Below are positions 33,501 to 42,800 of a stretch of DNA of 64,000 bases, in pieces. Source of the stretch: Clavibacter michiganensis (GTDB lineage Bacteria > Actinomycetota > Actinomycetes > Actinomycetales > Microbacteriaceae); NCBI RefSeq assembly GCF_021216655.1, contig NZ_CP080439.1:9133-73132 (forward strand). Reading direction: 5' to 3'. The notes below the pieces were generated by a model. That model was not told where the DNA came from. It worked only from the letters and a program-made list of their open reading frames with translations, and searched no databases. Position 1 is the first letter of the stretch. Every line of letters starts with the position of its first letter. The position numbers and the translations under genes are program-made.

Positions 33501-35462
33501 ATGTCCGCCACTGTACCGCACGATGCGGTATTTGCACCCGCGCGCGCCCAATTCGGGCAGGCGTGGGAGCTCACGCGCCGCCTGAGCCCGCGCGACCAGG
33601 TACGCGCGATGATCCGCGACGCCTACGGCCGGCTCGACGGGAACAGCTACCCCCGGCTGCACCGGCTCGGCGCCGTGGCGCCGTCGACGCCGTGGGCGAT
33701 CCGCCTGGCGGACTCCGCCGGCCGGTACCGGCTGCTGTGCTTCGACTTCGACGGCAAGGACAGCACGGGCGTGGTCCCGGAGCTGATGGAGCAGGCGCAG
33801 GACCAGGCGGCGGTGCTCTCGCGCACGCTCGACGAGCTCGCGATCGCGCACGTCCTCTGCCGGTCTTCCGGCGCCGGCGGTCGCCACGTGTGGGTCGCCG
33901 TGGCCGGCGGCGCCGAGGCTGCCCAGGTCGGCGCCCTCGCGGCGGCCGCGCACGCGTGCTTCCGCACGCTGGACCACGGGATGCTCCGCAACCCGGCTGA
34001 GGGTGCCGCCCGTCCCCCGCTGTCCCCGCACCGCGACGGCTCGTCGTCGACGATCCTCGCCGGCGACGTCGACGTGCTCCTGGCGCCGTCGACGACGCCG
34101 GCAGACCTGGACGCGCTCACCGCGCTCCTCCTCGAGCGCGCGCCGGCGCCGCGCGCGGCCGACAGCGCCCCGTCGGGCCCTGTCGACGTCCGCCACCGCG
34201 CGCACCGCGAGCTCAGCCGCGCGGGAGCGGCGCACATGGCTACGATCGACGGCGGTGGGAACCCGTCGTGGACGGGTTTCATGTGCCTCCTGGCGGCCGC
34301 GAACGCCGGCTGGACCTTCGGCGACGTCGAGCATGCGGCCCGGACGGCGCCGGGGATGGAGCACTACCGGACCAAGAACACCGGCCGTGGCGGCCGCCGC
34401 GCCCGCAGCGCCGCTGAGGCACGGGAGCGCCTGGAGCGGCAGTGGTCCCACGCCCAGCAGTACGCGGCCGTCCAGCGGCCGCTCCCGGCCCGCCGCGAGC
34501 CGCAGGACCTCACGGAGCTCCACGCGATCGTCGCCGACGTCGACGCCATCCTCACGTCCTTCCGCGTCACCCCCGGCCGGTGGGGCCGCAGCGAGGCAGA
34601 CGCCTCCCGGCGCTCAATCCTCACCGCGCTCACCTACCTCACGCTCCAGACCGGGAAGCGGACCGTGGCGGCCTCGATCCGGGATCTCGCCCTCATGGCA
34701 GGCCTTGGCCGCAGCACCGCGCAGCGGGCCCTCCAGGCCCTCACGGAGGCCGGCTTCGTCGTCCGCGTCGCCACCGCAGACGGCGGCAACGCCGCGGAAT
34801 GGCGGGTGACCTGGCGACTTTCCACAGCACACGGTGCAGTTGGGTCACAACCACTAAATAACCCCCGCCCCCCTGCCGAACTGTTCGCGCATCGCGCCGA
34901 GCTTGTTGCTCTCCTCGAGCACGAACTCGTCGACCAGCGACACGACCTGTTCACCCGGCCGGGCCTCGGACACCTCGCCGGCAGGCTCTACGCCACGCTC
35001 GGCCAGCACACCGCTCTCACCGTCGACGGTGCCGCCCGGATCCTCGGCATGAGCAGCCGCCACACCGCGACGATCCTCAGCCGGCTCCGCCAGCATCGCC
35101 TCATCAAGATCCATAGAGACGGGTGGGCGCGAGCTGTGCGGGATCTCCGGGACGCCGCGGCCCGCGTCGTAGACGTCGCTGGGATCCTCGTCGACCGGGC
35201 GCACCGGTACCAGGCGGAGCGGGAGGTCTGGGCCTGGTGGAACGCCGAGCTCACGACGATGCACACCACTCCCCGAGCCCGACCCCGACGTCCCACCGTG
35301 TCGAGCCGGCCCCTATTCGCGGCGCCGACCGCGGGCGAGCGCGTCTGGCCCCGCTACCCGCGAGCGGCGACCCGTGCGGACCATCGTGCAGCTCGAGCGC
35401 TCGTCCTTGCCGGCGCCCTCAACCCGGAGGCCCGCTGGCAGTACCTCGGCGAGGCCGCGTAA
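33501..35462 (+). CDS. rep: Primase-like plasmid replication initiator
   Basis: This 653-residue protein starts at ATG 33501 after GGGAGG. The N-terminal third has an archaeo-eukaryotic primase-like core: LLCFDFDGKD (about residues 78-88, Asp-x-Asp metal site) and SSGAGGRHVWVAV (about 120-132). The middle has a helix-turn-helix (IRDLALMAGLGRSTAQRALQALTEAGFVVRV) and the C-terminal third a second one (VDGAARILGMSSRHTATILSRLRQHRLI). Primase/polymerase plus winged-helix arrangements are used by replication proteins of actinobacterial plasmids. Nearby parA/parB support this. The origin itself was not identified. Confidence 0.75.
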   Translation: MSATVPHDAVFAPARAQFGQAWELTRRLSPRDQVRAMIRDAYGRLDGNSYPRLHRLGAVAPSTPWAIRLADSAGRYRLLCFDFDGKDSTGVVPELMEQAQDQAAVLSRTLDELAIAHVLCRSSGAGGRHVWVAVAGGAEAAQVGALAAAAHACFRTLDHGMLRNPAEGAARPPLSPHRDGSSSTILAGDVDVLLAPSTTPADLDALTALLLERAPAPRAADSAPSGPVDVRHRAHRELSRAGAAHMATIDGGGNPSWTGFMCLLAAANAGWTFGDVEHAARTAPGMEHYRTKNTGRGGRRARSAAEARERLERQWSHAQQYAAVQRPLPARREPQDLTELHAIVADVDAILTSFRVTPGRWGRSEADASRRSILTALTYLTLQTGKRTVAASIRDLALMAGLGRSTAQRALQALTEAGFVVRVATADGGNAAEWRVTWRLSTAHGAVGSQPLNNPRPPAELFAHRAELVALLEHELVDQRHDLFTRPGLGHLAGRLYATLGQHTALTVDGAARILGMSSRHTATILSRLRQHRLIKIHRDGWARAVRDLRDAAARVVDVAGILVDRAHRYQAEREVWAWWNAELTTMHTTPRARPRRPTVSSRPLFAAPTAGERVWPRYPRAATRADHRAARALVLAGALNPEARWQYLGEAA

Positions 35463-35898
35463 CTACCGTGACTCTCTGCGGAGCCGGTGCAGTCGTGGCC
35501 GAGGCCGCATTGGTCCTGGGGAGGGTCCAAATTGGTACCGCGCTTCTCAGCGCCATGGGCAATACGTTGCCCGCCAATATCGCCACCGTCCACAGAGGTG
35601 ACGCCGTCGCCAGATATGCCGCTGCGATTGCTACGCCTAAGACAGCGCCATGAATTAGTGCGCCCATGTTTCTATGGCGCGTGTAGCGCGTTGCTGTGAA
35701 GACTGCGAGCCCGGGTAATACCGCTAGTGCTCCGGTGGCGGGATCAAGAATCGCGTCTTGAGATGTCCCTACAACTTCCCTATATCCGTCTATTAACCCT
35801 GAAACGAACGCGAAGATGCATAGGAATGCGACAGTCACAATTCCGTGGGTCAGTTTCTCACGAAGGGGTGCGACTGCATCCGCGGACGAGTTGCTCAT
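35419..35898 (-). CDS. Small multi-TM membrane protein (paralogue of 2725-3099)
   Basis: This 159-residue protein has four membrane helices over residues 15-125 and a basic C-terminal tail. FLCIFAFVSGLIDGYREVVG near the start matches the paralogue at 2.7-3.1 kb. The last 15 codons overlap the 3' end of rep in antisense, so the tail may be extended compared with the ancestral protein. Its third-position GC is lower than that of rep. Function unknown. Confidence 0.6.
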   Translation of the reverse strand: MSNSSADAVAPLREKLTHGIVTVAFLCIFAFVSGLIDGYREVVGTSQDAILDPATGALAVLPGLAVFTATRYTRHRNMGALIHGAVLGVAIAAAYLATASPLWTVAILAGNVLPMALRSAVPIWTLPRTNAASATTAPAPQRVTVVTRPRRGTASGPPG

Positions 35899-36282
35899 GT
35901 AGCCGATCGTAGGGTCTGCTGCAAGCGCTTGCCGCCGTGCTGCGACCCCTGTTCGGGACTGTTCCCGCACCTGTGGGCGCTCCTACGCCGGCCGGGCCGG
36001 CGGGTGAAGCCGTGCCGGCCCCGGGTGCCGCTGCGCAGCGCCGTCATGGCCCTGGCGGGCCCTCTGTTTTGCCGTCAAGCCTTCGGCAGCATACGGGCGT
36101 CTGGCGTCCGCGCAAGCGACTGCGCCGCCGTCTCCGCCGACATTTCCGGGACGCGGTCGCGCGCTCCCTTATTTCGCCCCGGAAAGCTCTCCCCCACCGC
36201 CCTAAGGGTTCCGCTCCACCCGGTCGCCATAGCGGCGACAAGCGCCTTCACGGCAAAACAACGAGTGGAAGGGAGAACACAA
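35899..36282. other. Intergenic region, no supportable gene
   Basis: Open frames here lack coding bias. The region must carry the promoters for the divergent neighbours, and the possible ribosome-binding GGAAGGGAG for the DUF3560 gene is at 36267-36275. No iterons or DnaA-box cluster were seen. Confidence 0.4.
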
Positions 36283-37267
36283 GTGAATGTCACCGAGAAA
36301 ACCATCAGTCCCAGCGGATCCGCCGAGTCGAGCCCGCTCACGATTACCCGGACCCACGAGGAGGGCACGAGCTGCGGGGACGGCACCGCGGAGATCCTCA
36401 AGCGCGAGGGCTGGCGCTGGGGGCGGAGCAGCGGATCCTGGTACGTCTCGCGCAGCCGCGACAGGCTGCCGAACCCCTGGAAGATTCAGCGCATCGTCGC
36501 CGCTCTCGGCGCCGCCGGCTTCGCCGTCGACGCCGAGGTGAGCACCGACATCCGGCCGGTGGCCGAGGTCGAGGCCGCGAAGATCGAGCGGCAGGCCGAC
36601 CGCGTCGACGCGCTGGACGCGAAGGCCGAGCGGAAGGCGATCGCGGAGGTCGAGGCCGGCGGAGCGCGCCGCGGCCGCGCTCCGCCGGCTCCGCGAGGGC
36701 GGCGAGCCGATCAAGGTCGGGCAGCACGCCGCAGGACGTCACCGGAACGCGATCGACAAGGCCCACGCCGCCCTCGGCCGGTCCGTCGAGGCCGGCCGCG
36801 ACGCCGAGCGCGCCCGCGGCCGCGCGGACGCGGCACGCATCACCACCGATGCGCGCTACTCCCCCGTCACCGTCACCGTCACCGTCGCCAACCGCATCGA
36901 GAGGCTCGGCGCCGCGCTCCGCAAGCTCGAACGCAGGCTCGCCGAGGACGTCTAGGACTCCGAGTGCGGCTACCGCCCCGCCACGGCCAAGGAGCAGGCG
37001 CGCCGCGCCGAGGGCGTCGCCCCGTACCTCGAGGAGAAGCCCGACCAAGTCGCCGACTGGAAGGGCGTGCGCGTTGGGCAGATCGCCACCGGGCGCGCGG
37101 CCGGGTACGACCGGACCAACGTGCAGAAGGGCGAGCACGTCAAGATCCGCGGCGCCTGGCGCCGCGTCGTCTGCGTCAACCTCAAGACGGTGAGCCTGGA
37201 GACCGGCTACACCTGGACCGACACCACGCCCTATGCGGAGATCCAGGAACTCCTCCGGCCCGCGTAG
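36283..37267 (+). pseudogene. DUF3560 gene with frameshift and amber stop
   Basis: From GTG 36283 the first 125 codons match the N-terminal part of DUF3560 proteins (RTHEEGTSCGDGTAEILK, WRWGRSSGSWYV). Near 36660 the coding frame shifts by one base and continues with GGEPIKVGQHAAGRHRNAIDKAH and SPVTVTVTVANRIERL, reaches TAG at 36953-36955, and resumes with DSECGYRPATAKEQARRAEG and WKGVRVGQIATGRAAGY to TAG 37267. The intact product would be about 328 residues. DUF3560 genes are frequent on actinobacterial plasmids. Two lesions make it non-functional unless recoded. Confidence 0.75.
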
Positions 37268-37379
37268 ACCCGCGGCCCGGGATCTTCTTCGACGCAGGCG
37301 GGGATCCCGGGCGCCTCTCCCCCGGACAGGCCCTCCAAGCTGTTATGTGGCCGCGCGCGGGGCCTGGAGCGGGTCAGGC

Positions 37380-37490
37380 TTCACGCTCACCACGATCAGC
37401 ATGACTCCCGGGGCGCGCCGACGCCCGTCCCTGTTGAGCCGGCCTCTCCGCGCCGAACTGGCCGTGGGCGAGCGCGTCTGGCACCGGTAG
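37380..37490 (+). pseudogene. 3' remnant of a second rep gene
   Basis: Codons to TAG 37490 encode TLTTISMTPGARRRPSLLSRP and then AELAVGERVWHR. This matches ELTTMHTTPRARPRRPTVSSRP and APTAGERVWPR near the end of the intact rep product (about residues 580-620). The rest of this rep copy is gone. With the traA remnant at 1.35 kb, it shows that a second related plasmid backbone was once present. Confidence 0.65.
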
Positions 37491-37540
37491 CCACGGGCAT
37501 GCAGCCGTGCCGGCCTCCGTGTAGCTCCAGCTGCCGCCGG

Positions 37541-37660
37541 CTATGGCTAGCTAGATAGCTAGATAGACGACTCCCTAGATAGAGAGCTAGCGGTATATCT
37601 GTATAGGTAGCTAGCTCTCTAGCTAGGTTGCTAGATAGCTCTCTAGCTAGCTATACTAGA
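37541..37660. repeat. CTAG-rich centromere-like repeat (putative parS)
   Basis: About twelve CTAG tetranucleotides occur in 120 bp, mostly as GCTAGCTAG or CTAGATAG units, in an AT-rich island of a very GC-rich replicon. It lies directly before parA and overlaps its promoter. A shorter copy (TCTAGCTAGATAG, 38791-38803) overlaps the parB stop codon. CTAG is rare in high-GC genomes, so the cluster is selected and is the probable partition site and operator. Confidence 0.7.
37628..37657 (+). promoter_or_regulatory. parA promoter, leaderless transcript
   Basis: TTGCTA (37628-37633), an 18-bp spacer and TATACT (37652-37657) form a good promoter. The parA ATG begins at 37664, seven bases after the -10 box, so the mRNA probably starts at the A of the start codon. 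The promoter is embedded in the CTAG repeats and would be shut by ParB binding. Confidence 0.65.
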
Positions 37661-37663
37661 AGC

Positions 37664-38437
37664 ATGGAAGCGATCATGGTCTACAGCGAGTCAGGCGGGG
37701 TCTCGAAGACCACGACCGCGGTGTCACTCGCCACTGTTGCCGCCATTGGCGGTCGGAGGGTCACCCTTGTCGATCTTGACCCTCGAGCCGCGGCCAGTCG
37801 ATGGCTTGGAGTAGAACCCAAGGAACCCGGACTCGACGTTGGCGCCATTCTCGCCGATCCTGAGCCAAACGGGTGGATGGACGACATGGCCGTACCCTCC
37901 CGGTGGCATCCCAATCTCAGCGTGCTGCCATCTAGCCGCAGCGTCTCCATTCGAGAAGGGGAGCAGGCCGACTACGCCGAGCTCCGGTTGAAGGCATCTC
38001 TTGAGGGAACGACCGCCGACCTTGTGATCTTCGATTGCCCCAATCGGCAGGGCGGTCCTCTGACCCTGTCGGCGCTGAACGCGTCGGACGCAGTCGTCTA
38101 CGCGGCGAAGGCCGACGAAGATGGTGTCAGCGGAGTAGAAGGGGCGATGGTCAGCGTGCAGCGGTTCCGCGACTCGCGCAGGCTCCTTGGTGCGACGGAC
38201 AAACTCCGGGAAGCCGGGATCGTTGTAGGGGCGTTTCGGGGTATGACGGTAATGCGGCGTATCGAACAATATGCGCTCGATGAGCTTGGGGGACTGGGGT
38301 CAGTGCTGTACCCGCTTGTTCCAGACCGCGCTGTTGTTCAAGACGTTCGCGCCACTCACGAGTGGTACGGAGACTTTCGGAAGGGTCAGCCTGTCGTAGA
38401 CGCCTACTCGGAGATCTTGACAAAGGTTGTCTCATGA
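37664..38437 (+). CDS. parA: Plasmid partition ATPase ParA (atypical Walker A)
   Basis: This 257-residue ATPase should move plasmid copies apart. The P-loop near the N-terminus reads SESGGVSKTTTAVSLA. The Lys-Thr-Thr of Walker A is kept, but the ParA signature lysine (KGG) is a serine and the following Gly is a serine. Motif LVDLDPRAAASRWLG and the switch II VIFDCPNRQGG are present. It overlaps parB by four bases. The missing lysine, which normally reaches across the dimer to the partner's ATP, is the oddity. Confidence 0.82.
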   Translation: MEAIMVYSESGGVSKTTTAVSLATVAAIGGRRVTLVDLDPRAAASRWLGVEPKEPGLDVGAILADPEPNGWMDDMAVPSRWHPNLSVLPSSRSVSIREGEQADYAELRLKASLEGTTADLVIFDCPNRQGGPLTLSALNASDAVVYAAKADEDGVSGVEGAMVSVQRFRDSRRLLGATDKLREAGIVVGAFRGMTVMRRIEQYALDELGGLGSVLYPLVPDRAVVQDVRATHEWYGDFRKGQPVVDAYSEILTKVVS

Positions 38438-38799
38438 CCGACGAGAAGAGGGAGCGTCCGACCTTCCCCATGCGCCGCACACCGCGGCCTGCTCCCGACC
38501 TCGGCAGGGACCCGATCGACGTCCCGCCATCGCGAACCGTGACCGCAGATATGCCGCAGGGGACCGAAGTGCAGTCCGGTCCGGCTCCGGCGGCTGCTCA
38601 GTCACCTAATCGGAGCGTGACAGTGCAGCTGCCCAAGCGGGACGTGACGGTGCAACTGGGTACCCGCGTCGGAGTGCGCACCAAGGACCTCCTGGACTAC
38701 GTGAAGGCGACGCAGGACCAAGACATTCGGGTGTCCATCGAGCTTGCGGTCGAGGCGATGTTCGGCCACCTCCTCCCGACAGACGAGTCGTCTAGCTAG
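38434..38799 (+). CDS. parB: Partition DNA-binding protein (ParB-like)
   Basis: This 121-residue protein has a disordered Pro/Arg-rich N-terminal half and a C-terminal segment (VTVQLPKRDVTVQL, then RTKDLLDYVKATQDQDIRVSIELAVEAMFGHLL) that fits a ribbon-helix-helix domain. ATG 38434 overlaps the parA stop. By position it is the centromere-binding partner of ParA and should bind the CTAG repeats before parA and at its own 3' end. Confidence 0.7.
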   Translation: MTDEKRERPTFPMRRTPRPAPDLGRDPIDVPPSRTVTADMPQGTEVQSGPAPAAAQSPNRSVTVQLPKRDVTVQLGTRVGVRTKDLLDYVKATQDQDIRVSIELAVEAMFGHLLPTDESSS

Positions 38800-38803
38800 A
38801 TAG
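38791..38803. repeat. Second copy of the CTAG partition repeat
   Basis: TCTAGCTAGATAG repeats the unit of the array before parA and spans the parB stop codon, so both ends of the par operon are marked. Confidence 0.55.
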
Positions 38804-38947
38804 CACCTTGCTCCATGGCCCGGATGCCCGCCGCGGCGGGACCGGGACCGGGACCCGGACAGGTTCTCGGCGAGGACCGACCAGTAGGGGACTACGACGC
38901 CAGCAGGTGAGGGTGGTCGCCCCACGCAGCTCGAGCGCCTCCAAGCT

Positions 38948-38981
38948 CGCCCCCGGCCCTTCTCTCTCTTCCGGCCGGGGG
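38948..38981. terminator. Hairpin after the par operon
   Basis: An 11-base perfect stem (CGCCCCCGGCC) with a pyrimidine-rich loop is followed by GTTTGG. It lies between parB and the small gene at 39009. Confidence 0.65.
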
Positions 38982-39008
38982 CGTTTGGCGTCCGCGCATA
39001 CTGGGTAG

Positions 39009-39158
39009 ATGACCTACGAGCTTGCGCACCGGCCCCGCACGGAGAGCGGTGCGAAGCTCGTCACCGTCGAAGCCCCGTCGAGCTGGGCGGCCATCGAGCA
39101 GCTCAAGGCGAAGATCCCAGACGGGCACGTCGTCCTCTACGTCCGGCCCCTCGGCTAG
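39009..39158 (+). CDS. Small hypothetical protein
   Basis: This 49-residue protein (MTYELAHRPRTESGAKLVTVE...) has good coding bias and a beta-alpha-beta pattern (KLVTVEAPSSWAAIEQLKAKIPDGHVVLYVRPL). Its stop overlaps the 3' end of the opposite gene by four bases. There is no clear Shine-Dalgarno sequence; GGGTAG lies directly before the ATG. Function unknown. Confidence 0.5.
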   Translation: MTYELAHRPRTESGAKLVTVEAPSSWAAIEQLKAKIPDGHVVLYVRPLG

Positions 39159-39490
39159 ACGCCGGCATCGGCGTCCTCGTCGACGTCCGCCGGCGCTGCG
39201 TGCCGTGCAGCGAACGCCACGAGCCGGTCCGAGCGCTGCATCATCCACGCCACGGCCGCGTTCAAGGACGCCTCTCGATGGACCCAGATCCTTTGTCCCC
39301 GCTCGTTGCGGGCGTCGGCGTAGACCTCGTACGTGAACGGGTCTCCGAGCTCGGCCCGGACCCGCATCACGTAGCCGAGCACGGGGGAGTCCTCGACCTG
39401 GACGCGCCAGTAGCCGGCCTCCTGGTGAGCCCATGGGTGCGTCTCGACGCCGCGCACCAGACGTGTGACGTCGCCATTCACCTTGTTCAC
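39155..39490 (-). CDS. Conserved hypothetical protein (paralogue of 6533-6940)
   Basis: This 111-residue protein starts at GTG 39490 after AAGGAGA. The core THPWAHQEAGYWRVQVEDSP, ELGDPFTYEVYADARNERGQRIW and LNAAVAWMMQRSDRLVAFAA is nearly the same as in the paralogue at 6.5 kb. The intact C-terminus here (Ala/Asp-rich) gives the natural length. Function unknown; duplication fits the two-plasmid origin of the replicon. Confidence 0.65.
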   Translation of the reverse strand: MNKVNGDVTRLVRGVETHPWAHQEAGYWRVQVEDSPVLGYVMRVRAELGDPFTYEVYADARNERGQRIWVHREASLNAAVAWMMQRSDRLVAFAARHAAPADVDEDADAGV

Positions 39491-39577
39491 CGGGGGTCTC
39501 CTTCGTCGATCGAGTCGATGTAGGAGCATCCGGCCTTGCTCGTTGAGGAGAGTACGGACAGCCTGCGACATGCCGAA

Positions 39578-39619
39578 AACGGTGCAGCCCACGTACTGAT
39601 GTACGTGGGCTGCACCGTT
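39578..39619 (-). terminator. Rho-independent terminator after the RHS locus
   Basis: A perfect 19-bp stem around a four-base loop is followed, in the leftward direction, by TTTTC. It ends the transcript carrying the RHS gene and the 39-residue membrane protein. Confidence 0.85.
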
Positions 39620-39626
39620 CTATGCG

Positions 39627-39746
39627 TTACAGCTTTGGATCATCCTTCCGCCGCGCGCGCGCGAGATAAATTGTGACGGCAATTACGGCAACTAGGATGC
39701 CGACGAGTACGCCGATTACTGCAGAGTCAGAGAATATGTCACCCAT
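39627..39746 (-). CDS. 39-residue single-TM protein downstream of the RHS gene
   Basis: ATG 39746 to TAA 39627 encodes a short N-terminus (MGDIFSDSA), one membrane helix (VIGVLVGILVAVIAVTIYLA) and a basic tail (RARRKDDPKL). It lies 56 bp after the RHS stop codon and 8 bp before the terminator hairpin, so it is the last gene of that transcript. Its place and topology fit an immunity protein against a membrane-active RHS tip, but this is inference. The ribosome binding site is weak (AAGGA, 12 bases upstream). Confidence 0.6.
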   Translation of the reverse strand: MGDIFSDSAVIGVLVGILVAVIAVTIYLARARRKDDPKL

Positions 39747-39802
39747 TTACTCACCAATCCTTGTATGTCTTCACTGGGGCGCAGGGATACTGCACATGTT
39801 GA

Positions 39803-42800
39803 TTAACGGAGCGCCTGTGACGTGAGGTCACCCACGTAACCGCCCGCAATTCCAGAGACGGCTCCAACAGCGCCTCCGGCCAGGCAGCCTGCGGGTCCGG
39901 CAATGACTGCAGCGATGCATCCGGTCACGAATCCTCCTGCCCCGGCTCCGAGGCCAACGATGGCCGCTTCTCGCCAGTCGATGTCATCGAGGCCTGTGGG
40001 GTCCAGGTTTGTGATGGGGTTTCCCGTGGCGTAGGAGTACGGGTTAGCTTCCTGGCCGGACGGGTCGACCTGCGTGAATCGGCCCGTGGTGGCGTCGTAG
40101 TAGCGTGCGCCGAGCTTGTACAGGTTCTCCGACTCCATGTATCCGCCAATGTAGCGCAGCGAGTTCAGCGAGATGGGTGAGGCGTCGGTGACGCCGCGGG
40201 TCTCACCGTACGGGCTGTACGAGTAGCCGCCTTCCCAGATGCCGGCGCCGGAGAACATCCCGATGACGGAACCGAGGAGATCGGTGACGTAGTAGTGGCT
40301 CGAGGAGATCCGGAAGCCGACGGCCTCTCCGGTGTCGGTGCGTGCGTAGTTCTGGACGACGTTGGTGGAGGAGTTCGTCTGGCGGGACAGGCCGAGGAGC
40401 GAGTTGGAGAACGATCGTCCTCCGGTTGCGCTCTGCGTGTCGGTGTTGCCCTCGCCGAAGGCGGCGAAGCTGGTGTCTCCGATGGACTGCACCTGGGCGC
40501 GGTCACCGAAGGTCGCAACGACACCAGAGATGCCGTTCTTGATCTGGTTGCCGGCTGCGTCGTAGACCCACGCGGTGGTGTCCTTGGTGGTCTTCGTGAG
40601 CTGGTTTGCGCCGTTGTAGGTGTAGCCGATCGTGCCTGCGTCGGCGCCGGTGTTCCCGGCACGCGTCTGGCTCGTGCGGTTGCCCGCAGCGTCGTAGGCG
40701 TAGGCCCATGAGGCGTTCACTGTGGAGCCAGCCTTCTCCTCCGCCTTCGTGATGCGGTCCATGGAGTCGTACTGGTAGGCCGTGACGGCGCCCGCGGGGA
40801 TGCCCTCTTCCTTCGTGCTCGTGCGGGTCTGGATGTTGGTGGTGTCGGTGCCGTTCTTGGCGAAGGAGTAGGCGACCTCGGCGGTGACGTTCCCGGCCGC
40901 GTTCTTGGCCTGCACCTGGGTGGGGCGGCTGGACTTGTCCAGCGTCGTCACGACCTGCGCGCCGGCGGGGAAGATTCGCTTGGTCTCGGCCCCGTTCCTG
41001 TCGTACTCGAACAGCGTGCAGCCGCTATTCGCGGCAGGCGTTCCGCTGGTGGGGCAGACGCCTCCGGGCTCGCGCTGGCTGGTGAGCTCGTTGGCGGCGT
41101 TGTAGGTGTTGGTCGTGATGCCGCTGGTGTCCTCGAAGGTGAGGATGTTGCCGACTGCGTCGTGCGTGTACTTCTGGTTCAGGCCGGCGAGCGAGCCGAT
41201 CTGCTGGGTGGTGCGGCCGAGGGTGTCGTACTCGAACTGCTTGGTCCCGGCGAAGCTGTCGGAGTCGAACTGGACGAGCCCGTTGGGGTAGTAGGTCTTC
41301 GCGAGGGTGCCACCGTTGTCGAAGGTGACGAGGGTCTGGCGGTCGCGGACGTCGTAGGCGTACTTGGTGATGTCGCCCTTGCCGTCGGTGACGCTGGTGA
41401 CGCGGGAGAGAGCGTCGTACGTGTACGTCGTGGCGCCCTGGGGTGCCGGCGGGGTGACCTTGATCAGGTTCCCGACCTTGTCGTAGTTGTACTTGGTGGT
41501 GTTGCCGTTGCCGTCCTTGGCAGAGCAGAGCTGTCCAGCCCAGCCGCCGCAGATGGTGCGGTCCCAGTTGTCGTAGCTGCGCTCGAACTCGACCGCGCCG
41601 GTTCCGCCGGCGGTGGTGTCCTTCTTCTTGGTGGGGTTGCCGGCCGCGTCGTAGTCGAAGCTCGCGGTGTTACCGCTGGCGTCGGTGGAGCACTTCACCT
41701 GGAAGGCGTCGCCACCGGTGGAGGCACAGCCCGCGCCGGCGGTGTAAACCGCGGAGGCCGCAGCGCCGGTGGGCAGCTCGGTCTTCGTGGCGTTGTTGAG
41801 GCCGTCGTACTGGAACTTGGTCTCGTTGCCCGGCGTGCTGCCGGATCCGAGCGCGTCGGTCGAGGTCTGGACGTCGCTGTTCGCGGTCCAGGTCTGCGCC
41901 TTCGTGCGGTTCAGGGGATCCTTGGTGGAGGTGACTCGGCCCTGGTTGTCGTAGGCGTAGGTCGAGGCCTTCCCGTTCGGGTTGGTGACGACGGTGTTGC
42001 CGCTGTTGTAGGCGAAGTTCGTTACGACGTCGGCCTTGTTCCCGTGGGTCGGGGACGTGGACTTCTGCGTGATCTTGGTGATCTTGTGCGTGGTGTTGTA
42101 GCCGAACGTGATGGTCGTCGTGCCGGGCGCGGACGGCACGGTCAGGGTCGCGAGGCGGCCCGTGGTGTCGTACGTCATGGCGGTGACGGCGCCGCCGGGC
42201 TTCTCGACCTTGGTGAGCTGGCCGGCGCCGTTGCGCGTGTACGTGGTGGTGCGGTTCGTGGAGTCGACGATCGAGGTGATCTTCTGGTCCGTGCCCGTGG
42301 TGTGGTTCACGCGGGTGAAGCGACCGGAGGTGTCCTTGACCGTGTAGGTCGTGGCGGACGTGGTCCAGTCGTTGCTGAGGCCGATGCCGTTGCGGTCGAC
42401 GTGGTTGACCAGGCGCTTGAGGTTGAGATCGAAGGTGAAGAACTCACCCGTCTCCTTGTAGGTGAGCTTCCACGTCTCGCCCTTGCTCAGGGTGGCGTTG
42501 AAGCCGGCCGGCGCGACCCAGTCGGTGCCGCTCTTGGTGAACTTGGCCTGGAAGCCGGACGGTCCGACGAACGTGGCCTTGGTCTCGCCGCTGTTGACGG
42601 TGAGGCCGAAGTCGGCGTAGCTCATGGTGGAGGACCAGCCGCCGCCGAGGGCGCCTGCGGAGCTTGAGAGGCCGTTGTAGTAGCGGTCGGCGCGGACGCC
42701 GATGCCGGCGGCGGAGCTCGTGCCGTCGTTGGCGGTGAGGAGCAGGTTGCCGTTGGCGAGGTTGACGCGGGCGACGGTGTCGTCGGAGAGCGTGATGTCC

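Noticed and set aside
33435..34523. Open frame antisense to rep
   Set aside because: Composition typical of a complementary-strand shadow; rep has domain motifs and a good ribosome binding site.
41162..42667. Open frame of 501 codons antisense to the RHS gene
   Set aside because: Same GC-bias mirror effect; Val/Gly-rich translation without motifs, while the RHS frame shows YD repeats throughout.
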